From a virus, in IMG/VR virus record IMGVR_UViG_3300048014_000353, positions 62,001-126,000 of that record: a stretch of 64,000 bases of DNA, one strand, 5' to 3'. The translations under genes were made by a program, and so were the position numbers. Positions 39,712-48,371 of this stretch are shown piece by piece. The notes under the pieces were generated by a model. The model was not told the DNA's origin. It worked only from the letters and a program-made list of their open reading frames with translations, and made no database searches. Each line of letters begins with the position of its first letter. The first letter of the stretch is position 1.

Positions 39712-41187
39712 GTGCCGCACTTCCTCTCGGCGTTTACCCCGATGGGGATGCTCCGCTTGTCCAGCAAGCTGAGCCCCGTCGAGCTCTGGTACAACGCGAT
39801 CAACGATGCCTACGGCCCCGGCTACAGCCCGGTGGCAGGGTCGCATCAGGACGCGAGCAACTACGCCCGCGCGCGCGCCTTCGCCCGCGCCGACGCCGCC
39901 GCGCAGCGCGCGGGCAACAACCGCAACGGCGCGACCGCCCTCGAGCTGATCCCGCTCCTCGAAGCGGACTACGAGATCTCGCCCGCCGCGACCGCGACCA
40001 TCACCCAGCGCCAAGCGGCCATCGCCGCCGCCCAGGCGCTGCCGGGGGGGGCGAGCTTCTCGAACGTCGCCGCCGTACTCGCGTCAGTGCTGGGTACCGA
40101 CTTCGTGGCGTACCGGCCGCTGGCGACCACGGAGGCGTCAACGTACCCCGTCTGGCCGGGCGCTACAGCGACGCTGAAGAGCAACCCGACCCTAGGGATG
40201 CAGCCCGTCAAGATGTGCGTCTTGACCGAGCCCGTGGGCCAAACCATCCCCGTCAACGGAGAGCCCACCCTCGTCGGGTACACCGATCTGCAGCCAGCGC
40301 CCAAGGGCATCGACGCGAGTGGCAGCCTGCTCGCCCTCTCCGCCTGGGCGTCGACGACGTCCTACACCACGGGCCAGATCCTCGGTCCGCAGAGCCCCAA
40401 CGGCTTCGCCTACGTCTGCACGACCGCAGGCACCAGCGGGACGCTCGAGCCATCGTTCCCGCGCTTCGCGCGTGCCAACGTAACCGATGGTTCGGTCGTC
40501 TGGACGTGCATCGGCACGACCCAGAGCGTCGGCGGGTCGCTGCTCGCCTACCCGTCTCCGTGGAGCGCTAGCATCCCGGCCCTGGCGGCGATCGTGGTCC
40601 AGCCCGACGCGCAGCCCAACGGCCTCGCCTACCAGTGCACGACCGCGGGCGTCACCGGCGCGACCGAGCCGACGTGGCCCACGGTCGTGGGACAAACCGT
40701 CGTCGATGGGACTGCGGTGTGGGAGTGCGTCTCGGTGCTGGCTCCCACGCCCGGCGAAACGGACCTTGCCGCCGGCGACGTCGTCGTCGTGCAGGGCGAG
40801 AACACGTGCCTATCGGAGGTCGTGACCGTGATCGCTACGGTGGGCACCGGTTCGCAGCGGTACTTCTATGCGCCGTTCCAGTACGCGCACGACGCGGGCG
40901 CCACCGTCACGACGATGGACTGGCCCTATGCGTGGTCCACGCAGCGCTTCGCCTTCGTCGTCGTCTCGGCCGCCGCCGCCGTCGATCCGGTGCGCCGGAA
41001 TCTCGTACACACGTGGATGCGCAAGCTCGCCCGCGGTGTCTCGCAGTGGGCCATCGTCCCCGCGGGCGTCCCCATCGGCGGGGCGGGGGAGTCGCTCATT
41101 ACGCCGTTCGCCTTCGGCACGTCCCCGCTGGGCACGGCGCCCCTCGGCAACACGTTCGAGTACTGGCCGACGCAAGCCGGGCGGTGA
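39712..41187 (+). CDS. gp48/DUF2313-like tail protein with two module copies
   Basis: 491 residues from GTG 39712. The N-terminal ~130 residues (VELWYNAINDAYGPGYSPVAGSHQDASNY, LELIPLLEADYEISPAATATITQRQAAI) resemble Mu gp48/DUF2313-type proteins that end the baseplate module and hold fibres. Two module copies follow at 40343-40515 and 40558-40733. A beta C-terminal domain (FAFVVVSAAAAVDPVRRNLVHTWMRKLARG) closes it. Confidence 0.6.
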   Translation: MPHFLSAFTPMGMLRLSSKLSPVELWYNAINDAYGPGYSPVAGSHQDASNYARARAFARADAAAQRAGNNRNGATALELIPLLEADYEISPAATATITQRQAAIAAAQALPGGASFSNVAAVLASVLGTDFVAYRPLATTEASTYPVWPGATATLKSNPTLGMQPVKMCVLTEPVGQTIPVNGEPTLVGYTDLQPAPKGIDASGSLLALSAWASTTSYTTGQILGPQSPNGFAYVCTTAGTSGTLEPSFPRFARANVTDGSVVWTCIGTTQSVGGSLLAYPSPWSASIPALAAIVVQPDAQPNGLAYQCTTAGVTGATEPTWPTVVGQTVVDGTAVWECVSVLAPTPGETDLAAGDVVVVQGENTCLSEVVTVIATVGTGSQRYFYAPFQYAHDAGATVTTMDWPYAWSTQRFAFVVVSAAAAVDPVRRNLVHTWMRKLARGVSQWAIVPAGVPIGGAGESLITPFAFGTSPLGTAPLGNTFEYWPTQAGR

Positions 41188-41192
41188 ATCGA

Positions 41193-41224
41193 GCTTGCGG
41201 TGCATCCGACTCGGATGCGAGGCA
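41193..41224 (+). repeat. 32-base element upstream of gene 41247, copy 1
   Basis: Matches 63501-63532 at 29 of 32 positions by my count. Inside it GCATCCG (41202-41208), ACT, CGGATGC (41212-41218) form a perfect 7-bp hairpin. It sits 23 bases before an ATG with CGGAGG. The same arrangement, just upstream of a small gene, occurs at the second copy. Possible promoter-proximal or RNA regulatory element. Confidence 0.55.
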
Positions 41225-41246
41225 TCGGGACCCGGAGGTTTTTCCC

Positions 41247-41528
41247 ATGGCTGCTTGGGTTCACGACGTTCTCACGTTCATCGCTCGCCGCACGCAAACG
41301 CTCGTCTCGGCCGGCAAGCCGCTCCCGATCGCGCAAGCGATGGCGACGGCCGAAGCCTCCGCCCCTCCGGGGTTTGCGAGCGGCCCCTCCCAGAACGCGC
41401 CCTCGTGGTACGGCGAGCACGCGGTCTGCCCCGCTCCCGACTGCGACTGCGCCATCTCGCGGGCCATGAAGAAGTGCGACCGCAAGCGCGCCCGGCGCCT
41501 CGAGCTTGCGCAAAGGAGCGGAGCATGA
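41247..41528 (+). CDS. hypothetical protein with Cys pair
   Basis: 93 residues from ATG 41247, with CGGAGG upstream. N-terminal helix (AAWVHDVLTFIARRTQTLVSAG), an Ala/Pro middle, then CPAPDCDCAISRAMKKCDRKRARRLEL, a Cys-rich and very basic end that could bind zinc. No family recognised. Preceded by the 32-base repeat and coupled to the next lipoprotein. Confidence 0.55.
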   Translation: MAAWVHDVLTFIARRTQTLVSAGKPLPIAQAMATAEASAPPGFASGPSQNAPSWYGEHAVCPAPDCDCAISRAMKKCDRKRARRLELAQRSGA

Positions 41529-41746
41529 AGGCCCTCGCAAGCCTCGCCGCCCTCGCGCTCCTCATGTCGATGGCGTGCGGCACTCCAAAGCCTCCCGTCG
41601 AGCCGCCCATCGCCGAAACGGTGGCAAAGCCGGCGCCCGGGGCGCCCGAGCCTGCGGCGGTACCCCGCGCCGCGCCCGCACCGAGCGCCGAACCCCTAGA
41701 CGCTCCGGCCGAACCGCCCCCCGTCCGGCACGACGGCCGCGGGTAA
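41525..41746 (+). CDS. small Pro-rich lipoprotein (o-spanin-like?)
   Basis: 73 residues. A basic start plus hydrophobic helix (MKALASLAALALLMSMAC) ends in a lipobox-like MSMAC, so the mature chain would begin at a lipidated Cys18. The mature part is ~25% Pro (PKPPVEPPIAE...). Length, lipid signal and Pro content resemble outer-membrane spanin subunits, but the gene lies in the tail-fibre region rather than beside a holin. Start overlaps the previous stop (ATGA). Confidence 0.6.
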   Translation: MKALASLAALALLMSMACGTPKPPVEPPIAETVAKPAPGAPEPAAVPRAAPAPSAEPLDAPAEPPPVRHDGRG

Positions 41747-41784
41747 AAGGCAAGGGGTGGGGGAGGACGGCGCGCGGTCTCCTT

Positions 41785-42420
41785 TCAGTACGGCGAGCCG
41801 CCCGCCGCGCAGCACTCAAGCAGCCCGTTGCCGTTCGACCCGACGGTCACCTCTTCGCCGTCCGCGAGGGTGCCAACGATGAAGGTGATGCCTCCGTAGA
41901 TGATGGGGTTGCACGCCGTCTGGGGGATGCCTCCGTCCTCCTCGTAGAGACAGCCCCAGGGGTTGGTCCCGCAGGCCGGAGGGTACGCCCCGTTCGCCGA
42001 CCCCTTCACGCACCGGGCCGCGGCGGCGATGTTCGCGTCGGGCGTGACCGCGGCGTCGTCCGGCGCGGAGTCCCCCCCTGCCTCAAGCCCTGCGTCCGGA
42101 GCCGACTGGCCGTCGAGTCCCGCGTCTGCGCCATCGAGGGGCGCATCGCGCGCCGCGTCCATCGCCTCCAGCGGGGCGTCGGTCGCGCCCGAGTCCGATG
42201 GCGTCGCGTCGACGGGCGGAGCGTCGGCCTGCGCCTCAAGAGGGGCGCCCCCCGCGTCCTCCGGCGCCGCGTTCACGGTCGCATCCGGCGCGCCTGCGCC
42301 GAGGTGCGTCCCCGCGTCAAGCGCCACCTCCTGCGCGATCACGTCCGTCGTCTTCGACGAGCAGGCTCCCATCACGACCCCGGCCCCCACGACCCCCACC
42401 AGCGCCAGCACGATCCGCAT
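41785..42420 (-). CDS. Asp/Ala-rich lipoprotein, host-like moron on the reverse strand
   Basis: 211 residues from ATG 42420. The signal peptide MRIVLALVGVVGAGVVMGAC ends in lipobox VMGAC (Cys20). Residues ~25-130 are a low-complexity Asp/Ala/Pro/Gly stretch (DAARDAPLDGADAGLDG), typical of surface lipoproteins in Polyangiales-type Myxococcota. The C-terminal ~80 residues form a Cys-containing domain (CGTNPWGCLYEEDGG, LLECCAAGG). It is the only long reverse gene among the fibre genes, so it probably has its own promoter and came from a host. May alter the lysogen surface. Confidence 0.75.
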   Translation of the reverse strand: MRIVLALVGVVGAGVVMGACSSKTTDVIAQEVALDAGTHLGAGAPDATVNAAPEDAGGAPLEAQADAPPVDATPSDSGATDAPLEAMDAARDAPLDGADAGLDGQSAPDAGLEAGGDSAPDDAAVTPDANIAAAARCVKGSANGAYPPACGTNPWGCLYEEDGGIPQTACNPIIYGGITFIVGTLADGEEVTVGSNGNGLLECCAAGGSPY

Positions 42421-42501
42421 GCTTCCCACCATCCGCTGCACCCCGCGACCATGCAAGGTGAACGTTCGTGCGGTGGTCGCATGTCGTAAGGACGTGCGCC
42501 C

Positions 42502-44505
42502 GTGATCGTCATCACGGGTCACTTCCTGCCGACCTTGCCCGAGTGGTCGGCGTCCACGGTCTTTGGTCAGCCGAACGTCCAGCCGAGCCCCCCCAACGGC
42601 TATTACTACCAGTTTCTCAGCACGGGAACGTCCGGTGCCACGCAGCCCGTCTGGCCGACGACCACGGGCGCGTCGGTGAACGACGGCACTATGGTCTGGT
42701 ACTGCCAGGGCTACCTCGCCGCGCAGTTCCAGCTGCAGACGTGGGACCAGAAGCAGGCGCAATCCGTCAACGGAGACCTCGGCGGATGCTGGGCCCCGTC
42801 CACGACGCTCACGATCAGCTCCGCTTCGGGTGGATTTCTTGACGTGACCGGGCCGACGGTCCTGTCGGGCTATGGCCAGCTCGAGACGCAGAGCAGCGCG
42901 CTCGTCTACCTGGACACCGGCGACTTCCCCCAGCTCGCATCGAACCACGCGGGGCAGTACCGCCGCATCCGTACCGACTGCGCGCTCGCGGTGTCCAACC
43001 ACCCGCTCAGTCTGCGGCAGGACTTCGCGCTCTCGGGGCTGCGCGCGACGGCGTGCACGCTGCAGACCTATACGACCGGCCCCGTACTCGGTATCGGCGC
43101 CTGGGCGCCGGCGCTCGTGGTGAGCGTGAACAACATCACGCTGTCGGGCGAGCAGTTCATCGACGGGGTGAGCACGTCGAGCTCGCGCGTGCTCGTGGTC
43201 GGCCAGTCCACCGCGAGCCAGAACGGAATCTACACGAGTGGCTCCGGGGCGTGGACACGCACGAGCGACGCGAACACCGGCGCACTCTTCACCTCCGACA
43301 AGTCGATCAACATTCTGTCCGGGGCGGCGTACGCCGGCTCCACCTGGGCGTATTCGAGCGCCACGACGCCGACCCTCGGCACGTCGGCCGTGTACTTTGC
43401 GCTGGCCAACGACCAGTCGGTCATCGTCACGACGACGCCCGTGCAATGGCAGATGTCCTTGCGGGTGCATGACGGCGCCACGCTCGTAGACGCCGTGCTG
43501 TCTTATCTTGCGACCCTCGGCACACCCAAAGCGCGTGTCGTGGCCGTGAGCGCGCTCGGCGCCGTCACGCCCCTCACGAGCACCTCCGCGGGGGCGGACG
43601 TCAACGGATGGGTGACCGCGCCGACCGCGAGCTCCTCGACCATGATGCAAGCGTGGTCGATTCCCATCGACGGCGGCGCCGCGGGCAACGCCGTCGTGTC
43701 GGTCGCCTCCGACACCTATCTCCTGCAGGTGATAGAGGACCAGACCCAGACCGCGTACCCGGGAGTGATGCCCGTCTACACGAGCGTCTACGCCGCGACG
43801 ACGACCGCGATCGATATGGCCAACGCGCCCGCCACCATCGACGGGGTCACGCTCACGGTGGGACAACGCGTTCTCATCAAGAACCAGACCGACCCGACGC
43901 AAAACGGGGTCTATCTTTACCCCGGCGCGGGCAACTCCTTCGCCTACAAGGGTGAGGCGCCGATCCCCGTCTGGACGCCCAACACCGCCTACGCGGTGGG
44001 CACGAACGTCCAGCCCGGATTCTACAGCTCCGGCGGCCACGTCCTCAGCAAGTCCAACGGGCTCTACTACCAGTGCACCGCCACGTCGGGCACCGGCACC
44101 AGCGCCTCGGCGCCACCGATTTGGCTTACCACCGCGGGGGCCGTCGTCATCGACAACCCCGGAGCCAATCAAGTCACTTGGACCTGCGAGGGCGCACTTC
44201 CTTCGGGCCTGTACACGCAGACGATCGAGATTCGGACCTACGGCCTGCTCCAGGGGGCCGTCGTACCGGTGGTCAACGGCGCGACCAACGGCGGCACGCT
44301 CTGGCAGTACGGAGGGACGAGCATTACGCCGAGCAGCGTGGGAGCGTTGCCCGCGTCGCCGTGGGGCACGATCCCGACCGGACTTGTCAGTGGAACGACC
44401 TCTGACGTTTCGCAGGTGGGCTCTGGCATCTTCTCAGCACCCGGCAATCTCTACAACGACGTCGCCGTCGACCACGTCGATATCGCCGACCAGAGGTTCC
44501 AGTAA
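42502..44505 (+). CDS. tail fibre/adhesin with two TWP modules and two NGVY modules
   Basis: 667 residues from GTG 42502. Order: TWP-type module (42541-42711); a VNGDLGGCWAPST domain shared with the next two genes; an NGIY module (43132-43275: SRVLVVGQSTASQNGIY); a beta domain; a second NGVY module (43817-43930: DGVTLTVGQRVLIKNQTD, QNGVYLY); a second TWP module (43970-44194); and a C-terminal beta domain ending DIADQRFQ. No chaperone or enzyme motif seen. Probably binds the host surface. Confidence 0.6.
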   Translation: MIVITGHFLPTLPEWSASTVFGQPNVQPSPPNGYYYQFLSTGTSGATQPVWPTTTGASVNDGTMVWYCQGYLAAQFQLQTWDQKQAQSVNGDLGGCWAPSTTLTISSASGGFLDVTGPTVLSGYGQLETQSSALVYLDTGDFPQLASNHAGQYRRIRTDCALAVSNHPLSLRQDFALSGLRATACTLQTYTTGPVLGIGAWAPALVVSVNNITLSGEQFIDGVSTSSSRVLVVGQSTASQNGIYTSGSGAWTRTSDANTGALFTSDKSINILSGAAYAGSTWAYSSATTPTLGTSAVYFALANDQSVIVTTTPVQWQMSLRVHDGATLVDAVLSYLATLGTPKARVVAVSALGAVTPLTSTSAGADVNGWVTAPTASSSTMMQAWSIPIDGGAAGNAVVSVASDTYLLQVIEDQTQTAYPGVMPVYTSVYAATTTAIDMANAPATIDGVTLTVGQRVLIKNQTDPTQNGVYLYPGAGNSFAYKGEAPIPVWTPNTAYAVGTNVQPGFYSSGGHVLSKSNGLYYQCTATSGTGTSASAPPIWLTTAGAVVIDNPGANQVTWTCEGALPSGLYTQTIEIRTYGLLQGAVVPVVNGATNGGTLWQYGGTSITPSSVGALPASPWGTIPTGLVSGTTSDVSQVGSGIFSAPGNLYNDVAVDHVDIADQRFQ

Positions 44506-45311
44506 TGGCTCACGGTACACGCATCCGCACCGATGCGGCCTGGGCGGTTGGCTCGCCCTGGCTCGACAGCGAGCGCATCGCGATGGACGCGGCCCTCACG
44601 AGCGCGCTCAACGGCGACGGGGGCGGGACCTACACGCCCACGGCCAACCTCGTCATCGCGGGGGCGGGGCTTCGGCTGCTGGCGACCACGCACACCCTCT
44701 CGGGGTCGGGCGCGTACCTGGCCACCTCCATCTCTGGCAACAAGCACCTCGTCCACGGGGACAGCGACTATTGCGTGCTCGGGTCGGGGCACTCCGGCAC
44801 GAGTCGCGTCGTCGAAAGTCCCATCACCCGCGCGCGGTACGCTAACGGCTGGACGACCGGCTCCAGCATGATCGTGTCCACCGAGTACGGGGCGACTGCG
44901 CGCATCCCGCTGAACGTCCACGACGGCGCGCAGTTCAGCAGCGTGGCCTTCAACTTTCTGGTCGCAACGAACACCGGGGAGTGCCCCGACGAGACGCCCG
45001 CGCGCTTCGGCGTCTTTGCCAAGGACCAGAACGGCGTCACCTATCCGCTGAGCGCGTCGATGCCCTACCAGGGGCAGCCGAACTACACGAGCGTGGCCGC
45101 TTGGTACAACAGCGGCCTGCCGCAGCAGTTCGTCTACGTCTGCGACGCGTACGCAAGCAACCCGTACGTCCTCGTGGACACGTCCCGGTTTACGTACTTC
45201 GCCGAGATCGTCGAGGCCTCAAGCGTCGTGCAGGCCGACTTCCTGGGAGCGACATGGTTCCAGGACATCCAGTCCGGGTTCGAGAACATCCCCAACCTCG
45301 CGCCGCAATAA
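44505..45311 (+). CDS. tail fibre/adhesin paralogue without modules
   Basis: 268 residues. Residues ~35-85 share a domain with both neighbours: LNGDGGGTYTPTANLVIAGAGLRLL, then HTLSGSGAYLAT and HLVHGDSDY. The rest is beta (IPLNVHDGAQFSSVAF, FGVFAKDQNG). No repeated module. It may be a shorter member of a fibre family or a fibre partner. Confidence 0.55.
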   Translation: MAHGTRIRTDAAWAVGSPWLDSERIAMDAALTSALNGDGGGTYTPTANLVIAGAGLRLLATTHTLSGSGAYLATSISGNKHLVHGDSDYCVLGSGHSGTSRVVESPITRARYANGWTTGSSMIVSTEYGATARIPLNVHDGAQFSSVAFNFLVATNTGECPDETPARFGVFAKDQNGVTYPLSASMPYQGQPNYTSVAAWYNSGLPQQFVYVCDAYASNPYVLVDTSRFTYFAEIVEASSVVQADFLGATWFQDIQSGFENIPNLAPQ

Positions 45312-45314
45312 GCT

Positions 45315-46523
45315 ATGCCGCACAACGACTTCGTTCGACCCGACGGCCAGTGGCCGCTCGAGACGGTTCCCACTCCGGGTGACGCGCGCGCGCTCGACGT
45401 GGCCCAATACCAAGCCGTCAACGGCGACGCGGGCGGCACCTGGTCCCCCGCGACAGCCATCTCTCTAGGAGGGCGCGGACTCGCCCTCACCGGCGGCCTG
45501 CACCAGATCGCCGGCGGCGTGCGCACGCAGGAAAGGGGCCGCGTGGTCCTCGGGCACAGCGACTTTCCGACATTCAAGACCGCCGCGTCGCGCGTGCTCA
45601 CCGTTCCGCTGCTCGACTACGGGCTCTATTCCTTTCCCGACCAGGTCCCCGCACCCTCGATGGTGCAGCTCGCCCGGTCGCTTTCGCCGCCGGGCACCAT
45701 CTTCTCGTCGTCCTCGCTGCAGTCGGCGGTCTTTCCGATCGATAAGCGTTACATGCACAACGGCGCCACGCTGGCCTCGGCGCTCATCGCGATTGCGATC
45801 GGTCAGTCGCATGCGGTCGTGCCCGCGACACAGCCACAGGCGCTCGTTCTCCGCGACGACTTCATCGTGGGGTCGGCATGCTTTCCGTTCGTAGCGGGCG
45901 CGAACTACAGCCTCCAAGAGTACGTCGTTCCGCCCACGCCGAACGGGTACTTCTACTCGGTCACCACGGGGGGTACGGCGGGCGCCGCGCCCGGCTCGTG
46001 GCCGACGACGTACGGGACGACCATCAACTCCGGGCCGGTGATGTTCACGTGCGATGGGCCCACGTGGTCCGGCGCCTACGCGAGCTTTGCCGATCCGCAC
46101 GGGTGGGCGCCCACCGCGAGCGCCCAGGCCGGGCGACTCATCCAGCCGAGCCCCGCCACCGGGCAGTTCTTCGTCTGCACCGAGACCGGCACGACCGGAA
46201 CGACGCAGCCCACCTGGCCCACCGCGTACCTGTCAGAGGTGAGCGACAATACGACGACCTGGCAAAACCTTGGGTCGATGCTTCCGATTCTGAGCGGGCA
46301 GATGGGGGCCGGAAGCGCCGCCGCTTACTTCAATGGCGGCGTCGCGCAGTCGTTCAGTCTCGCAGCCGTGACCGGGGGCCCGTCGCTCATCGACACGACC
46401 AAGTTCTCCTACGCGCTGCTCGTGGTCGACGAAAACGGCACGAACGCGTTTCTACCGAGCCTCAACATCCTCATCGCGGCCCAGCTCACCTACACGGGAA
46501 TCGCAGACATGCGATTCGAGTGA
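45315..46523 (+). CDS. tail fibre/adhesin with two TWP modules
   Basis: 402 residues. Begins with an arm and the shared domain VNGDAGGTWSPATAISLGGRGLAL, HQIAGG, VVLGHSDFP. Two module copies follow (45900-46059: NGYFYSVTTGGTAGA; 46101-46275: FFVCTETGTTGTTQPTWPT). Ends in a beta domain with GIADMRFE, similar to the end of the 42502 protein. These matching ends support common ancestry with changing middles. Confidence 0.6.
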   Translation: MPHNDFVRPDGQWPLETVPTPGDARALDVAQYQAVNGDAGGTWSPATAISLGGRGLALTGGLHQIAGGVRTQERGRVVLGHSDFPTFKTAASRVLTVPLLDYGLYSFPDQVPAPSMVQLARSLSPPGTIFSSSSLQSAVFPIDKRYMHNGATLASALIAIAIGQSHAVVPATQPQALVLRDDFIVGSACFPFVAGANYSLQEYVVPPTPNGYFYSVTTGGTAGAAPGSWPTTYGTTINSGPVMFTCDGPTWSGAYASFADPHGWAPTASAQAGRLIQPSPATGQFFVCTETGTTGTTQPTWPTAYLSEVSDNTTTWQNLGSMLPILSGQMGAGSAAAYFNGGVAQSFSLAAVTGGPSLIDTTKFSYALLVVDENGTNAFLPSLNILIAAQLTYTGIADMRFE

Positions 46524-46529
46524 ACCCCA

Positions 46530-47900
46530 GTGCCGACGCCCCCCTACGCTCAACTCCAGGTTCAGATCAACGGAGGCTCCTACCAGCCGTCGGGGATTGT
46601 GACCGTGGCCGCAGCCCAGGTCATCACACTCTCGGCCGCGAGCACGGTCGGCGTGCGAACATGGCTGTGGGAGATCTACGACTACCCCATCGGCTTCTCC
46701 CTGCCGACAGGCTGGTCGTACGAGAACGGCGCAGGTAGCGCGATGCAGTACGCGGGGGGGGCCAACCCTCCGACGTTCACGATCCCCACGCTCGGGAGCA
46801 CGACGTGGGGCAAGTTCATGCTCCGCCTACGGGTCAACGGCAACCCGCTGCAGTACCAGTCGTCGGGGACGCAGAACACCGGCTTCACCCCGCAGCTGAC
46901 CGACGAGTCCACGTGCCTCAGCCTGTTGTCGGCCAACGGATTCGAAGGCCTGGGGTTCGGCGAGAGCACGCAGGGCGATGTGCTCCGCTCCTGGGCAGGC
47001 ACGATCATGCGCCTCGCGCGCGCGATCACGCTCGCGGGCGGCAGCTTCACCGCCGCCGGTGACCTTTCGGGCACGAGCGCCAATCAGACCGTCGTGGGGC
47101 TCAACACCGTACCTCTGAACACCGCGGACACGTCGGGCGCGCAGTCCGAGGTGTGGATCTACGACACGTCCAACAGCAAGATGAACCTGCGGCAGGCGAC
47201 GACCGATGACCTCGGCGCCGCGTTCTCGCCGACCCTTGCGAGCACGACGGGCGGATCGGGCGTCGTGCAGATCGGCACGTCCTGGCAGCCGACGGTGACA
47301 CCGAACCCGCTCACGAATGCCTCGGGCATCTCGGGCTGCACGCTGCAGGACAACGTCGGCAACAGCCAGTCGGTGAGCTCCGGAGGAGCGCTCGCAGCGC
47401 CCATCTCGGGCGGGATCTACACGAGCGCGAACACGGCGAGCATCAATACGCCGGGCACCTCGATCTCGCTCACGGTCACCGAGACCAAGGGGGGCGTCAC
47501 ACGGACGACCAACCCGGTCACCGAGACCTACGAGGCGCTCGCGTTTGCAGGGCACGGCGCGTCCACGACCGCGACGGGGCTCACGCAGTCGGGCGGGAAC
47601 GCGACGGTCACCGGCCCGGCGGCGGCGCTCGCGGGCGTCTTGCTCGCGTCGCTCACGGGGAGCTCGGCGCCGTTCGGGTCGATCACGCCGTACAACGACT
47701 ATCTCTGGCTCGCGTGGCACTCGAGCTTCGGCTCGACGCACATCATCAAGGACGCGCTCAGCGGGGGGTTTCAGATCGACATGCAGGCGCCGACGTCGTT
47801 CACGACCACGACGTCTACGGGCGTGTCCTGCACCTACTACGTCGCCCGGTCTACGAACAACCTCGGCACGACCGCGATCGAACCGTACTTCTCCACCTGA
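46530..47900 (+). CDS. tail fibre protein with Ig-like and fibre-shaft segments
   Basis: 456 residues from GTG 46530. N-terminal ~120 residues form an Ig-like beta domain (VQINGGSYQPSGIVTVAAAQVITL). Then come AGDLSGTSANQTVVGLNTVPLN and SEVWIYDTSNSKMNLRQATTDD, phrases usual in phage fibre shafts. The C-terminal half is further Ig-like beta (ISLTVTETKGGVTRTTNPVTE, PYNDYLWLAWHSSFG). Probably a distal or tip fibre part. Confidence 0.6.
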   Translation: MPTPPYAQLQVQINGGSYQPSGIVTVAAAQVITLSAASTVGVRTWLWEIYDYPIGFSLPTGWSYENGAGSAMQYAGGANPPTFTIPTLGSTTWGKFMLRLRVNGNPLQYQSSGTQNTGFTPQLTDESTCLSLLSANGFEGLGFGESTQGDVLRSWAGTIMRLARAITLAGGSFTAAGDLSGTSANQTVVGLNTVPLNTADTSGAQSEVWIYDTSNSKMNLRQATTDDLGAAFSPTLASTTGGSGVVQIGTSWQPTVTPNPLTNASGISGCTLQDNVGNSQSVSSGGALAAPISGGIYTSANTASINTPGTSISLTVTETKGGVTRTTNPVTETYEALAFAGHGASTTATGLTQSGGNATVTGPAAALAGVLLASLTGSSAPFGSITPYNDYLWLAWHSSFGSTHIIKDALSGGFQIDMQAPTSFTTTTSTGVSCTYYVARSTNNLGTTAIEPYFST

Positions 47901-47909
47901 GGCGGGCAC

Positions 47910-48371
47910 ATGAAATTGTCGATCGGAAAGCTCGACGCCCACGGCGTCGCGAGCTGCGGCCACACCTTGTCCTCGGAGGACCCAGTCCTGTCGTTCGAGC
48001 ACGGCGGGGAGGTGGGGTACGTATGCATGCGCCGCGAGTGCTACCGCCTCTTCGTGGAGGCTGACGCACGCGTCGACGCCGCGGGCGACGGCCTACGCAC
48101 GAAGGCGGAAGCAGCGGCTTCCGCGGCCATTGCGGAGAAGCGCGCGGAGTGGAACGACGCCGAGGACAACGCGGCGCGGGCAGCCGAGCTCGCGGACAAG
48201 GCGGCGGAGGAGGCCAAGTGGTCCCTCTCCCTCACGAAGCGGCGCGCCGCCGTTCACGCCCGCACGGCCTCTGACCGGGCCAAGGCGCAACTCGCTCACC
48301 ACCGCGCGCATGAGCGCACGCCCGCGTTCCACGGCGCGATTGTCTGGGCGCTCGTCGCGAGGGACGCATGA
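47910..48371 (+). CDS. hypothetical coiled-coil protein with Cys/His N-terminus
   Basis: 153 residues. N-terminal part has SCGHTL and VCMRREC, which could bind zinc. Residues ~50-135 are an Ala/Glu/Lys/Arg-rich coiled coil (AEAAASAAIAEKRAEWNDAED). GAGGCGGGCAC precedes the ATG. Lies between two fibre genes; may be a fibre chaperone or attachment protein, but no family is recognised. Confidence 0.5.
   Translation: MKLSIGKLDAHGVASCGHTLSSEDPVLSFEHGGEVGYVCMRRECYRLFVEADARVDAAGDGLRTKAEAAASAAIAEKRAEWNDAEDNAARAAELADKAAEEAKWSLSLTKRRAAVHARTASDRAKAQLAHHRAHERTPAFHGAIVWALVARDA

Noticed and set aside
41193-41224. The 32-base repeat as a sigma70 promoter using TTGCGG
   Set aside because: No acceptable -10 hexamer lies 15-19 bases downstream in either copy, so I list it only as a repeat of unknown role.
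42421-44172. N-terminal extension of the reverse lipoprotein to 795 residues
   Set aside because: The extension lies antisense to a fibre gene and reads as shadow. The ATG at 42420 begins a clear lipoprotein signal peptide with a ribosome site, so the gene starts there.
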